This document shows, in pieces, positions 41,320 through 49,615 of a DNA stretch of 64,000 nt. The stretch lies in contig JAUYGN010000038.1 in assembly GCA_030690545.1 (NCBI GenBank), positions 1 to 64,000 on the forward strand, written 5' to 3'. The stretch's first letter is position 1. Every line of letters starts with the position of its first letter. This DNA is from Solirubrobacteraceae bacterium (GTDB lineage Bacteria; Actinomycetota; Thermoleophilia; Solirubrobacterales; Solirubrobacteraceae). Below the pieces are notes generated by a model. That model had not been told where the DNA came from and made no database searches. It was given only the letters and a program-made list of their open reading frames with translations. The position numbers and the translations under genes were made by a program.

Positions 41320-42968
41320 TCAAGCGGGCGCGCGTCGACGAGCGCGGCTCTGCGCTGATCACGGCACTGCTCGCAACCGCGATGATGCTGGCGCTCGGGC
41401 TCGCGCTGCTCTCGATCGTCGACACGCAGGCCAAGGAGTCCGCCTCAGAGCGCACACGCGACCGCGCCTTCAACCTCAGCGAGAGTGTCCTCACGAGCCA
41501 GGCATTCGTACTCGGACGCAACTGGCCAGCCTCCATCCCACCGGGCGATCCGGCCTGCAACGCGGCGGCTGCTGGCTTCGGCGACATCGTCGGGGCGGAC
41601 ACGACGCCGAGCGCCGCCACGGCACGCCTGCGGCCCAACCTCAACGCCAGCTACACGGACGCCGCCTACGAGGGCGCTACGTGGCAGGTCAACGTCTGTG
41701 ACGACATCGACGGCTCGACCGTGTGGAGCGACAGCCTTCTGACCGGCAAGAACTACGACGCCAACGGCAACAACAAGGTCTGGGTCCGCGCGCAGTCCAC
41801 CGTCGAGGGCAGGACCCGCGTCCTCGTCGGGCTCGTGCAGGTGCGCACGACGCCGGCGATCCCGTCGCGCTTCGGCCTGGTCAGCGGCAACCTCACCGAC
41901 GACCTCGGATCGACGGTCAACAACATCACCGCCAACGCGCTCGGCGGGGTGCTCAGCGGCCTCTTGGGCTCGACGCCGACCGTGGCACCCGACCCGGCGG
42001 TCCCCGGTTCGGGCATCACCGGCGTGCGGTGCGGGCTGCTCGATCTCCAGGTTCTCGTGTCCACCTGCGTGACCGGCACCGTCGCCGCGCTTGGAGCGGT
42101 TCCGCTGGTGTCGACGCTCCTGGGCAACAAGTACGAGCAGTTCCCAACCGTGACGACGACGTCACCGGCGAACATCGGCCAGCTCCGACGTCAAGCTCAG
42201 GAGTCGCTCACGTACGCGCCGACCTCGCCGGGTGGCGCCAGCGCGGTCTGCGCGATTCCCCCGGCGGCCGGACCGTCAACCGTCGTGTTCATCGAGAAGG
42301 TCGGCACGGGCGATCAATCGTGCGTACTCAACGTCCCCCTTGGAGGCCTCTCCTACCGCGCGGTCGTGGTCGGCAGCGGACGCATCATCCTCCGCGGCGC
42401 ACCGATCGCGGCCGGAGCGCCCGTCTCCACCACGTCCCGGACCTTCACGGGCGTCGTATACGCGCTCAACCTCCAGCGCCACCCGGTGGCGGATGGGGGT
42501 CTCGGCCTCGGAGACGCAGCCACGCCCGGCCGCGAGGTCATCCGCATCGAGAGCGGAGCCCACGTCAAGGGCGGCGTGTACGCGGACGGCAAGAGCGCCA
42601 AAGTCGGGATCGATCCGCCGAACCTGACGCTCAACACAAACAGCCTGGTCAACTCGCTTCTGTGCCCTGGCCTACTGTGCACCCTCGCGCCTACTCTAAA
42701 CGGGCTGCTCGGTGTGCTTGGGGTCGACGGAACCGTCGACGCCCTGATCAATGGAACGTGCCTGTTGCGAGTCCTAGGCATCTGTACGCTGAGCTTGCCG
42801 GGCCTCGGGCTCGACACGGTCGTCGGTGGTCTCGTAAACCAGCTCAATCCGCAACGCGCCGTCTACGGCTCGGCGATCGTCACCCATAAGGACACAATCG
42901 AGACCCTCAAGGTCTACGGCGCCTCCGGCGTCGTCCCAGGCTCGTTCCGCGACATGCAGCCGCGGTAG
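41310..42968 (+). CDS. PilX-like pilus protein with large hydrophobic insert
   Basis: 552 aa. The N-terminus RGSALITALLATAMMLALG lacks a Phe at the cleavage site but has the PilX helix, and SERTRDRAFNLSESVL continues that family. Later parts contain unusual Leu/Val/Asn/Cys-rich stretches (SLVNSLLCPGLLCTLAP, CLLRVLGICTLSLPG) and near the end RAVYGSAIVTHKD, a pattern of beta-solenoid pilus-associated proteins. Much longer than PilX of other bacteria (about 180-200 aa). ATG at 41310 overlaps the previous gene by 10 nt. Confidence 0.72.
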   Translation: MQLIKRARVDERGSALITALLATAMMLALGLALLSIVDTQAKESASERTRDRAFNLSESVLTSQAFVLGRNWPASIPPGDPACNAAAAGFGDIVGADTTPSAATARLRPNLNASYTDAAYEGATWQVNVCDDIDGSTVWSDSLLTGKNYDANGNNKVWVRAQSTVEGRTRVLVGLVQVRTTPAIPSRFGLVSGNLTDDLGSTVNNITANALGGVLSGLLGSTPTVAPDPAVPGSGITGVRCGLLDLQVLVSTCVTGTVAALGAVPLVSTLLGNKYEQFPTVTTTSPANIGQLRRQAQESLTYAPTSPGGASAVCAIPPAAGPSTVVFIEKVGTGDQSCVLNVPLGGLSYRAVVVGSGRIILRGAPIAAGAPVSTTSRTFTGVVYALNLQRHPVADGGLGLGDAATPGREVIRIESGAHVKGGVYADGKSAKVGIDPPNLTLNTNSLVNSLLCPGLLCTLAPTLNGLLGVLGVDGTVDALINGTCLLRVLGICTLSLPGLGLDTVVGGLVNQLNPQRAVYGSAIVTHKDTIETLKVYGASGVVPGSFRDMQPR

Positions 42969-43183
42969 CCACACGTTCTGGACAGCACGCTCTGGACGGG
43001 GTCATCGCCAGCCGACCCGTCGACGAACTGCGGGAGGCCAGCCTCGACGATGCGATGATGGCAACGTCGCCGACATCCCTACGTCGAGTTGGACTGTGAC
43101 GCCCCATGTTCGCCGACGATGCTCGTTCGCCGGGTCAGCCAAAATCGGAGCGGCACGATCTCGGCTGCACGAGAGCATCTCGA

Positions 43184-43585
43184 TCAGTGCTGCAGGTCGA
43201 CGATCTCGACCGCCGCATGCACTCGGGCGGCGCGCGCGAGCGCGGCGTCCTTGGTCGCGAGCGGCTCGCCGAGGTGCTCCGCCAGCGCGACGAACAGCGC
43301 GTCGGCAGCGGTGAGGTTCTCGCGCAGCGCCCAGGCTCGGTCGCGCAGCGGGAGCGAGGAGAAGAGCATGAGCGGCACGTCGCCGAGATCCGTGACGGCA
43401 CCGGCGGCGCGCTCCGCACTCAGCTCGTCGCGACCTGTCAGCCGCCGCAGGACGGCCAGCACCTCGAAGACGAGGAGGTCCGGCGCGGCGAGCTCCTCAC
43501 CCAATGTGAGCGTTGCGTGCACACGATCCGCGACGCCGATCCCAAGCAGATAGTCGACGACCACGGAGGTGTCGACGACCGTCAT
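43184..43585 (-). CDS. vapC: PIN domain ribonuclease toxin (second pair)
   Basis: 133 aa. MTVVDTSVVVDYLL holds the first Asp, LLVFEVLAVLRRL the Glu, and NLTAADALFVALAEHL with LATKDAALARAA the remaining acids. Overlaps the antitoxin stop by 4 nt. Confidence 0.9.
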   Translation of the reverse strand: MTVVDTSVVVDYLLGIGVADRVHATLTLGEELAAPDLLVFEVLAVLRRLTGRDELSAERAAGAVTDLGDVPLMLFSSLPLRDRAWALRENLTAADALFVALAEHLGEPLATKDAALARAARVHAAVEIVDLQH

Positions 43586-43815
43586 TCGCCGTGGTCGCGG
43601 AGCGCCCGGACGGTCTGCTCCGTCAGCTCCGCGGGCCGGACGGTGCCGCGCGCCGCGATCCGCTGCGCCAGCTCGGTCGGCGTCGGACGGCTCGCAGTGC
43701 GGGTCAGCACCATGCGCACGTACTCGGACAGCGATACCCCCGATGCGGCCGCACGCGCCTTCAGGGCGCGATGGACCTCCTCTGGAACGTCGCGGACCTG
43801 GAGCAGCACGCCCAT
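43582..43815 (-). CDS. ribbon-helix-helix antitoxin (FitA/VapB-like)
   Basis: 77 aa from ATG 43815; an ATG at 43839 is in frame but lies in the operator. MGVLLQVRDVPEEVHRALK and GVSLSEYVRMVL are the FitA-type RHH. The C-terminal RPAELTEQTVRALRDHGE binds the toxin. Likely represses its own promoter through the inverted repeat just upstream. Confidence 0.88.
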   Translation of the reverse strand: MGVLLQVRDVPEEVHRALKARAAASGVSLSEYVRMVLTRTASRPTPTELAQRIAARGTVRPAELTEQTVRALRDHGE

Positions 43816-43821
43816 ACGGTT

Positions 43822-43845
43822 TGCAATGTTATCATGCATATTGCA
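43822..43845. promoter_or_regulatory. operator of toxin-antitoxin pair, overlapping its -10
   Basis: Inverted repeat TGCAAT-N12-ATTGCA with a central ATGCAT, an AT-rich island in GC-rich DNA. It covers the minus-strand -10 TAACAT (43826-43831), 10 nt before the ATG at 43815, as expected for an autorepressor site. Confidence 0.6.
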
Positions 43846-44007
43846 TCAGGGCCTCGGCGTGACCGATCGCGCGACCAAGGCGCCCGCACTGGGCGGACGA
43901 CTTGACAGCGCCGTCATCGTCAGTGCGACGAGCACCGGGCCGTGGCCCGGAAGCCCGCATCGCTCGCATCAGCTGCCACGCAAACCGGGAGAAGGAGAAA
44001 CGTCGTC

Positions 44008-44955
44008 ATGAGCACCGCGGACTCGAGCCGGACACACGAGCCGTGGCCGGCGCTGCGGGTCGAGGACTGGACGGACACGCGCGCGACGCTGCACATGTGG
44101 CTGCAGATCGTCGGCAAGCTGCGGCTGGCCGGGGCGCCGATGATCAACCACTGGTGGCAGACCACGCTCTACGTCACGCCGCGCGGCCTGACGACGGGCT
44201 CGATCCCCGACGGCACCCGCACGTACTCGATCGACCTGGACTTCCACGACCACGAGCTGCGCGTCGACGCCGACGACGGCGCTCGCGGGCGCGTCGCGCT
44301 GGAGCCCAAGTCGGTGGCGAGCTTCTACGCGGAGCTGATGGGCACGCTGCGCGAGCTGGGCATCGAGACGACGATCACCCCCACTCCCAACGAAGTGGAG
44401 CCCGCGATCCCGTTCGCGCAGGACGAGCAGCACGCGTCCTACGACGCCGATGCGGTGCACCTGTTCTGGCGTCAGCTCGTGCAGGCCGACCGCGTGCTGC
44501 AGCGGTTCCGCGGCCGCTACGCCGGCAAGGTCAGCCCGGTGCACTTCTTCTGGGGCGCGATCGACCTCGCCGTGACCCGCTTCTCGGGGCGCCACGCGCC
44601 GCGCCATCCCGGCGGCGCGCCGAACTGCGGCGACTGGGTGATGGTCGAGGGCTACTCGCACGAGCTGTCGAGCTGCGGCTTCTGGCCCGGCGGCGGCGAG
44701 GAGGGCGCGTTCTACGCCTACGCGTATCCGGAGCCCGACGGCTTCCAAGAGCACCCCGTCACGCCCGAGCAGGCGTTCTACAGCTCCGAGGCCGGCCAGT
44801 ACCTGCTGCCCTACGAAGCCGTGCGGACCGCGGCCGATCCCGACGCGACGCTGCTGGGCTTCCTGCAGAGCACCTACGAGGCGGCCGCGGCGAACGCGGA
44901 CTGGGATCGCGCGTCGCTGGAGTACGAGCCGGTCGACGGCGCGCGGCCCACCTGA
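44008..44955 (+). CDS. DUF5996 family protein
   Basis: 315 aa. WPALRVEDWTDTRATLHMW and INHWWQTTLYVTPRGLTT are the family signature, with HLFWRQLVQAD and HFFWGAIDLAVTRFSGR later. Soluble, no cofactor motif that I recognise; function unknown. GAGAAGGAG is upstream of the ATG. Confidence 0.87.
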   Translation: MSTADSSRTHEPWPALRVEDWTDTRATLHMWLQIVGKLRLAGAPMINHWWQTTLYVTPRGLTTGSIPDGTRTYSIDLDFHDHELRVDADDGARGRVALEPKSVASFYAELMGTLRELGIETTITPTPNEVEPAIPFAQDEQHASYDADAVHLFWRQLVQADRVLQRFRGRYAGKVSPVHFFWGAIDLAVTRFSGRHAPRHPGGAPNCGDWVMVEGYSHELSSCGFWPGGGEEGAFYAYAYPEPDGFQEHPVTPEQAFYSSEAGQYLLPYEAVRTAADPDATLLGFLQSTYEAAAANADWDRASLEYEPVDGARPT

Positions 44956-44979
44956 GGCGACCAGCACGTCGCTCGTGAG

Positions 44980-46041
44980 CTACGCCGCCTCGCGCAGCGC
45001 CTCGATCTCGCGCAGGCCGGCCAGTCGCTCCAGCGCGCGCTCCTCGAGCTTGCGCGTCTCCGGCTGGGTGATGCCGAGCCGGCGGCTCGCCTCACGGATG
45101 CCGACCGGGCCATCGAGCCCGTCGACGCCGTAGCGCAGCGCCACGACCTTGCGCTCCTCGTCGGGCAGCTCGTCGAGCGCGCGGTGCAGGGCGTCGTCGC
45201 GCAGCGCGACCTCGACCTCCTCGGCGGGACCGGCGCGCTCGTCGCCGAGCACGTCGCTGAGCGCTGCGACGCCGTCCTCGCCGATCGGCCGGTCGAGGCT
45301 CGTGACCGTACGCGTCAGATCGGCCATCGCGACGACCTGCTCGAGCGGCAGCTCGGCCGCCACGGCGATCTCCTCGTCGGTCGGATCGCGCCCGAGCTTC
45401 GTCGACAGCGCACGGCGGGTGCGCTGGATCTTGCGCTCGCGCTGGGCGATGTTCGTCGGTACCCGGATCGTGCGCGCCTTGTTCTCGATCCCGCGCTGGA
45501 CCGCCTGGCGAATCCAGTACGTCGCGTACGTCGAGAACTTGAACCCGCGGCGCCAGTCGAACTTCTCGGTCGCGCGGATCAGGCCGAAGATGCCCTCCTG
45601 GATGAGGTCCAGCAGCGGCAGCTCGTTCTGCGGATACTTCTTGGCGATCGAGACGACGAGCGCGAGGTTGGAGTTGATCATCCGCTCCTTCGCCGCCGCG
45701 TCGCCCTGCTCGATGCGCTTGGAGAGCTCGATCTCCTCCTCGGCCGTCAGCAGCGGGTGGCGACGGATCTCGTTGAGAAACAGTCCCAGCGCGTCCGTCG
45801 TCGCGACCGCCAGCCCGCCGTTGCCATAGGTCGTCGCGGGCACGTTGCTGCGCCCGCAGTCATCGGTGACGTCGATTCCGCGAGCCTCGAAGGCCTCGTG
45901 CAGCTCCGGCAGGTCGTCCTCGTCGATGTCCAGCCGGCGGGCGATCTGGTCGAGCTCGGAGAGGTTGACGCAGCCGGTCTCCTCGGCGATCTCGAGCAGG
46001 CGCGCGAGCGCGGCGGGCGGGTTGTCGAGATCGAGGTCCAT
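44980..46041 (-). CDS. RNA polymerase sigma factor, sigma-70 family group 2-like
   Basis: 353 aa. A region-1.1-like start ([19 protein letters not shown]), then region 1.2 [19 protein letters not shown], region 2 with [18 protein letters not shown], region 3 ([15 protein letters not shown]) and region 4 ([35 protein letters not shown]). Shorter than the primary sigma of most actinobacteria and lacking a long acidic insert, so it may be primary or an alternative RpoD-like factor. TAGTGA lies 9 nt before the ATG. Confidence 0.9.
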   Translation of the reverse strand: MDLDLDNPPAALARLLEIAEETGCVNLSELDQIARRLDIDEDDLPELHEAFEARGIDVTDDCGRSNVPATTYGNGGLAVATTDALGLFLNEIRRHPLLTAEEEIELSKRIEQGDAAAKERMINSNLALVVSIAKKYPQNELPLLDLIQEGIFGLIRATEKFDWRRGFKFSTYATYWIRQAVQRGIENKARTIRVPTNIAQRERKIQRTRRALSTKLGRDPTDEEIAVAAELPLEQVVAMADLTRTVTSLDRPIGEDGVAALSDVLGDERAGPAEEVEVALRDDALHRALDELPDEERKVVALRYGVDGLDGPVGIREASRRLGITQPETRKLEERALERLAGLREIEALREAA

Positions 46042-46096
46042 GGTCGCTGTTCACTACCCCCTGGAGATCGGACGGGAACGAGCCTCCATGAGCGCT

Positions 46097-46576
46097 CTAG
46101 CGTGGCCGGTTCTGCTTGCGCTGCTGCCTGGCGGCCCTCGCCTTCGCCTTCGCGCGCTTGGCCTTCTGGCGCTCGCGCGCGCGCTCGGCGTTGGCAGCGC
46201 TGCGCGCGCTCACCGAGCCGGCGCCGACACCGTTGCTGCCGGCGCCACCGGCGGCCCGGCTGCCACCACCGCCGCCCGCGCCGCCCTTCTTCGCCTTCTT
46301 GCCCCACTTGCTGCCGACCGGCGCGACACGGTGCGCGTCGCGCACGATGAACCAGGCGATCGTGCCGAGCACGAGTCCGGCGCCGCCGATGATCATCCCG
46401 AGCTGGAGCATGCTCAGGCCGTCGTCGTCGTCGAAGTCGGTGCGCCCCGCTTGCTCGGGCGGCGGCTCGGTGAGCCCGGGCGGCACGCTCGGGCCGCCGA
46501 CCTGGGCCTGCACGGGGCCCGCCGCGGCGGCGAGGACGAACGCGAGAACGACGAGCGTGGCGACGGCGCGAAGCAT
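46097..46576 (-). CDS. hypothetical protein with signal peptide, one helix and basic tail
   Basis: 159 aa. Signal peptide (1-25, ending PVQAQ), a short extracytoplasmic loop, one membrane helix (about 57-77, LGMIIGGAGLVLGTIAWFI), then a Gly-rich, very basic cytosolic tail (RARERQKAKRAKAKARAAR) that could bind nucleic acid or ribosomes. TAACCT 9 nt before the ATG. Confidence 0.72.
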   Translation of the reverse strand: MLRAVATLVVLAFVLAAAAGPVQAQVGGPSVPPGLTEPPPEQAGRTDFDDDDGLSMLQLGMIIGGAGLVLGTIAWFIVRDAHRVAPVGSKWGKKAKKGGAGGGGGSRAAGGAGSNGVGAGSVSARSAANAERARERQKAKRAKAKARAARQQRKQNRPR

Positions 46577-46585
46577 GAGTTGCCG

Positions 46586-46591
46586 AGGTTA
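46586..46591 (-). promoter_or_regulatory. -10 box of basic-tail protein gene
   Basis: TAACCT on the minus strand, 9 nt before the ATG at 46576. Confidence 0.5.
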
Positions 46592-46625
46592 CGCGGAAAT
46601 CGGTGGCGATACGTCAGCGCCGACA

Positions 46626-46631
46626 TACACT
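46626..46631 (+). promoter_or_regulatory. -10 box of membrane protein/HMCES operon
   Basis: TACACT, 7 nt before the ATG at 46639. Confidence 0.55.
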
Positions 46632-46638
46632 CTGCGCC

Positions 46639-47250
46639 ATGGCGAAGCAGCGGCAGGTCCGGATGGAGCAGAAGAGCGCGCTTGCGGCGATGACACAGCT
46701 CGAGGAGCGCTCTGACGACGAGCTTCTGAGCGAGACGAAATACCGGGCCGCGGCCCAGGCGATCCTCGGCTCGCGCGCGTCCGAGCGCTACGACGCGCAG
46801 GCCGCGCGCGAGCACTTCCGCAAGGCGATCGCGGCCGCGCGACCGCAGGAGCGCATGCAGCTGCGGCGCATGGCCGAGGCCTCGCTGGCGCTCGCCGAGC
46901 GCCGCCCCAACGACCTCAAGGCGGCCGTCGAGAAGCTCGGCCAGCAGGCGCCGTCCAAGCGCCAGCTGTTCGCGCTGCGACTGATGGGGCTGATCTCGCC
47001 GGCGCAGGGTTCCAGCAAGCTCGTGCGCCTGCGGGGCGTCCTGATGATCCTGACGATCGTGTTCGTCCTGCTGGCGCTCGGCTTCGGCGTCGCCAAGCTC
47101 GTCCTGCTGCCATTCGGCGGCGGCGGCACGTTCGCCTCGATCGGCATCGGCGTCCTGATCGTGATCGTCTCGCTCGCCGTCCTGGCGCTCGTCGGCAAAC
47201 GCAAGCAGGCCGCGGCGCGCAAGAAAGCGCGGGCCGCGCGCGCGGGCTGA
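46639..47250 (+). CDS. hypothetical membrane protein with helical N-domain
   Basis: 203 aa. A charged helical cytosolic part (1-125; YDAQAAREHFRKAIAAARP recalls a TPR helix), two membrane helices (about 133-155 and 165-185), then a basic tail. One-base overlap (TGATG) with the HMCES gene indicates an operon. Function unknown. Confidence 0.7.
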   Translation: MAKQRQVRMEQKSALAAMTQLEERSDDELLSETKYRAAAQAILGSRASERYDAQAAREHFRKAIAAARPQERMQLRRMAEASLALAERRPNDLKAAVEKLGQQAPSKRQLFALRLMGLISPAQGSSKLVRLRGVLMILTIVFVLLALGFGVAKLVLLPFGGGGTFASIGIGVLIVIVSLAVLALVGKRKQAAARKKARAARAG

Positions 47251-47936
47251 TGTGCGGGCGCTACACGCTCGCGACGCCCGACCCCGGGCAGCTGCGCGCT
47301 CGCTTCCCGCTCGGCGAGTCCGTGCAGCTGCGCCGGCGCTTCAACGTCGCGCCGGGCGACGACGTCGCGGCGGTCGTGCAGCGCGACGCCGACCGCTCGC
47401 CCGAGGGTGAGCTGCTGCGCTGGGGACTCGTGCCGTTCTGGGCGACCGATCCCCGCGAGGTCGCCGCCAAGACGATCAACGCCCGTGCCGAGACGGTCGC
47501 CGAGCGACCGGCCTACCGCGACGCGTTCGAGCGCCGTCGCTGCCTGATCGTCGCCGACGGCTTCTTCGAGTGGTCCGGCGGCGTGCCGCACTGGATCACC
47601 CGCAGCGACGGCGCGCCGTTCGCGTTCGCCGGGCTGTGGTCATCGTGGCGCCCGCGGGGCGCACCGCGCGACGTCGAGCCGCTGCGCTCGTGCGCGATCG
47701 TCACGACCGCTGCGACCGGCCCGGTCCGCGAGCTGTACGACCGCATGCCGGTGATCCTCGCCTCCGACGAGGAGTCGGCCTGGATCGATCCCGCGACGCC
47801 GGCCGAGCACCTCCACGCGCTGCTGCGGCCCGCCGCCGCGCCACTCGTCCACCGCCCGGTCAGCCGCGCCGTCAACGACGCGCGCCACGACGCACCCGAC
47901 TGCCTCGACCCGCCGGAGCAGGCGTCGCTCTTCTGA
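47250..47936 (+). CDS. yedK: SOS response-associated peptidase (HMCES/YedK)
   Basis: 228 aa. MCGRYTL begins with catalytic Cys2, exposed after Met removal; NARAETVAERPAYRDAF and RRCLIVADGFFEW are family marks; RMPVILASDEESAW follows. It crosslinks through Cys2 to abasic sites in single-stranded DNA, protecting them. Confidence 0.93.
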   Translation: MCGRYTLATPDPGQLRARFPLGESVQLRRRFNVAPGDDVAAVVQRDADRSPEGELLRWGLVPFWATDPREVAAKTINARAETVAERPAYRDAFERRRCLIVADGFFEWSGGVPHWITRSDGAPFAFAGLWSSWRPRGAPRDVEPLRSCAIVTTAATGPVRELYDRMPVILASDEESAWIDPATPAEHLHALLRPAAAPLVHRPVSRAVNDARHDAPDCLDPPEQASLF

Positions 47937-47938
47937 TC

Positions 47939-47956
47939 GCGCCGCTCGCGCGGCGC
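47939..47956. terminator. terminator-like hairpin between convergent genes
   Basis: GCGCCGC / GCGGCGC, 7 bp with loop TCGC, starting 3 nt after the HMCES stop. Confidence 0.4.
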
Positions 47957-47990
47957 CGAGCCGGCAGGTGTCCCGGCCGGCGCGTCCGAA

Positions 47991-48725
47991 TCAGTTCGAC
48001 GACGTGATCCGCACCGAGCTGATCACGACCGGGTCGCGCGGCATCTCGTTCGCCAGGTCGGTCTCCAGGCGAGCGATCCGGCGTACGACGTCCTGGCCGC
48101 CGACGACGCGACCGAGCACCGCGTACTCCGGGGGCAGCTGCGAGTCCTCGGCCGTGACGATGAAGAACTGGCTGCCCGACGTGCCCGCCGCCTCGGCCTG
48201 CGTCTTGGCCATCGCGACGTCGTAGCGGCGGTAGGTCGTGGTGCTCGACGGCGTCTCGACGACGGAGTAGCCGGGACTGCCGTTGCCGGTGCCGAGCGGG
48301 TCGCCGCCCTGGATCACGTAGTCGTTGCCGCCCGGCTTGGCGATCCGATGGAAGGTCAGCCCGTCGAAGAACGTGTTGCGCGCGAGGCCCGCGAACGACG
48401 ACGTCGTCTTCGGGGCGTCGCGCACAGCCAGGCGAATCCGGATCGTGCCGCAGTTCGTGCGCATCACCGCGGTGTGGGTGCGCGACCGGTTCAGGCGCTT
48501 CTTGGAGAGCGTGCGATCGGGATTCGACGCCGGCTGCGGCGGCGCAACCGCCTTGCAGCCGTCCTTCGCGCTGCGCTCGACGACAGCGTCGGTCGTCGCC
48601 GTCGCTGCCGCTTCAGGTGCGGTGGCAGTCGTCGTCGCGGCGTCGCCGGGCGTGTCGTCCTTGCCGCAGGCGACGAGCGCCGGAACGGCCAGCAGGAGGA
48701 TGACCAGGATGGTTGCGCGCTGCAC
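47991..48725 (-). CDS. lipoprotein cyclophilin-type peptidyl-prolyl isomerase
   Basis: 244 aa from GTG 48725. Signal with lipobox LVAC at about residues 17-20, a Thr/Ala linker, then a cyclophilin core: GLTFHRIAKPGGNDYVIQGG (catalytic Arg in FHR), GSQFFIVTAEDSQL and YAVLGRVVGGQDVV. Speeds folding at prolines outside the membrane. TAGGCT 7 nt before the GTG fixes the start. Confidence 0.92.
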   Translation of the reverse strand: MQRATILVILLLAVPALVACGKDDTPGDAATTTATAPEAAATATTDAVVERSAKDGCKAVAPPQPASNPDRTLSKKRLNRSRTHTAVMRTNCGTIRIRLAVRDAPKTTSSFAGLARNTFFDGLTFHRIAKPGGNDYVIQGGDPLGTGNGSPGYSVVETPSSTTTYRRYDVAMAKTQAEAAGTSGSQFFIVTAEDSQLPPEYAVLGRVVGGQDVVRRIARLETDLANEMPRDPVVISSVRITSSN

Positions 48726-48732
48726 GCCGGGG

Positions 48733-48738
48733 AGCCTA
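48733..48738 (-). promoter_or_regulatory. -10 box of cyclophilin gene
   Basis: TAGGCT on the minus strand, 7 nt before the GTG at 48725. Confidence 0.6.
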
Positions 48739-48811
48739 GTGATCGGGCGCCGGAGGCTCGCAGGTTGGCTCGCAACGGCCCCCGGCCGTCCCACAGGTCA
48801 GACTTCTGGCC

Positions 48812-49615
48812 GTGCCGCTGACCGCGCTGATCGCCAGCTACGACCACATCCTGCTCGATCTCGACGGCTGCGTCTGGGTCGGCGACGAGCCGACGCCCGG
48901 CGCGATCGACGCGATCGCCGCCCTGCGAGCCGCCGGCAAGGGCGTCGCGTTCGTCACCAACGACACGCAGCTCGTCGACGAGGAGTACGTGCGCAAGCTC
49001 TGGCGGCTGGGCTTCCAGGCGTCGCTGGAGGAGGTCGTCACGGCCGGCGGAGCGATGCAGTTCGTGCTCGCCGAGCGCTTTGCCGGCCATGCCGCGGTCG
49101 TGATCGGGTCGCCCGCGCTGCACCGCCATGTCGAGGGCGCGGGGCTGCGGATCGTCAACGACACGACGTTCGCCAGCCGCGCCGACGTCGTCGTCGTCGC
49201 CTTTCACCGCGGGTTCGACTACGACGAGCTGCGCCAGGCGACGCAGGCGGCGCTGCGCGGCGCGTTCCTCGTCGGCTCCAACCGCGACGCGACGTTCCCG
49301 ACCGAGGATGGCCTGTGGCCGGGCTCGGGCGCCGTCATCGCCGCCCTCGAGACCGCCAGCGGGCGCACCGTCCAGACCGTCGGCAAGCCCGAGCCGACGC
49401 TCGTGCAGACCGCGCTCGATCGCCTCGGCCCGGGCCGGGCGCTCATGATCGGCGATCGCGTCGACGCCGACCTCGGCGCGGCGCACGCGGCCGGGATCGA
49501 CGGCGCGATCGTGCTGACCGGAGCGTCGGACCGCGAGACGGCGCAGGCCGCGAGCAAGCCCAGCCCGGTCGCGATCGCCGAGCGCCTGCAGACGCTCGTC
49601 CTCGGCGCGTCGTGA
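48812..49615 (+). CDS. HAD-superfamily IIA hydrolase (NagD-like phosphatase)
   Basis: 267 aa. Motif I LLDLDGCVWVGD, motif II FVTNDTQ, motif III Lys in VGKPEPT and motif IV MIGDRVDADLGAA, with the large IIA cap between. Dephosphorylates small metabolites. GTG start; CAGACT 7 nt upstream is a near -10 match. MurT starts inside its stop (GTGA), heading a cell-wall operon. Confidence 0.9.
   Translation: MPLTALIASYDHILLDLDGCVWVGDEPTPGAIDAIAALRAAGKGVAFVTNDTQLVDEEYVRKLWRLGFQASLEEVVTAGGAMQFVLAERFAGHAAVVIGSPALHRHVEGAGLRIVNDTTFASRADVVVVAFHRGFDYDELRQATQAALRGAFLVGSNRDATFPTEDGLWPGSGAVIAALETASGRTVQTVGKPEPTLVQTALDRLGPGRALMIGDRVDADLGAAHAAGIDGAIVLTGASDRETAQAASKPSPVAIAERLQTLVLGAS

Noticed and set aside
42969-43183. 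Gap after the PilX-like gene that could hold an antitoxin fragment
   Set aside because: Six-frame reading gives only short, motif-free peptides; I see nothing recognisable.
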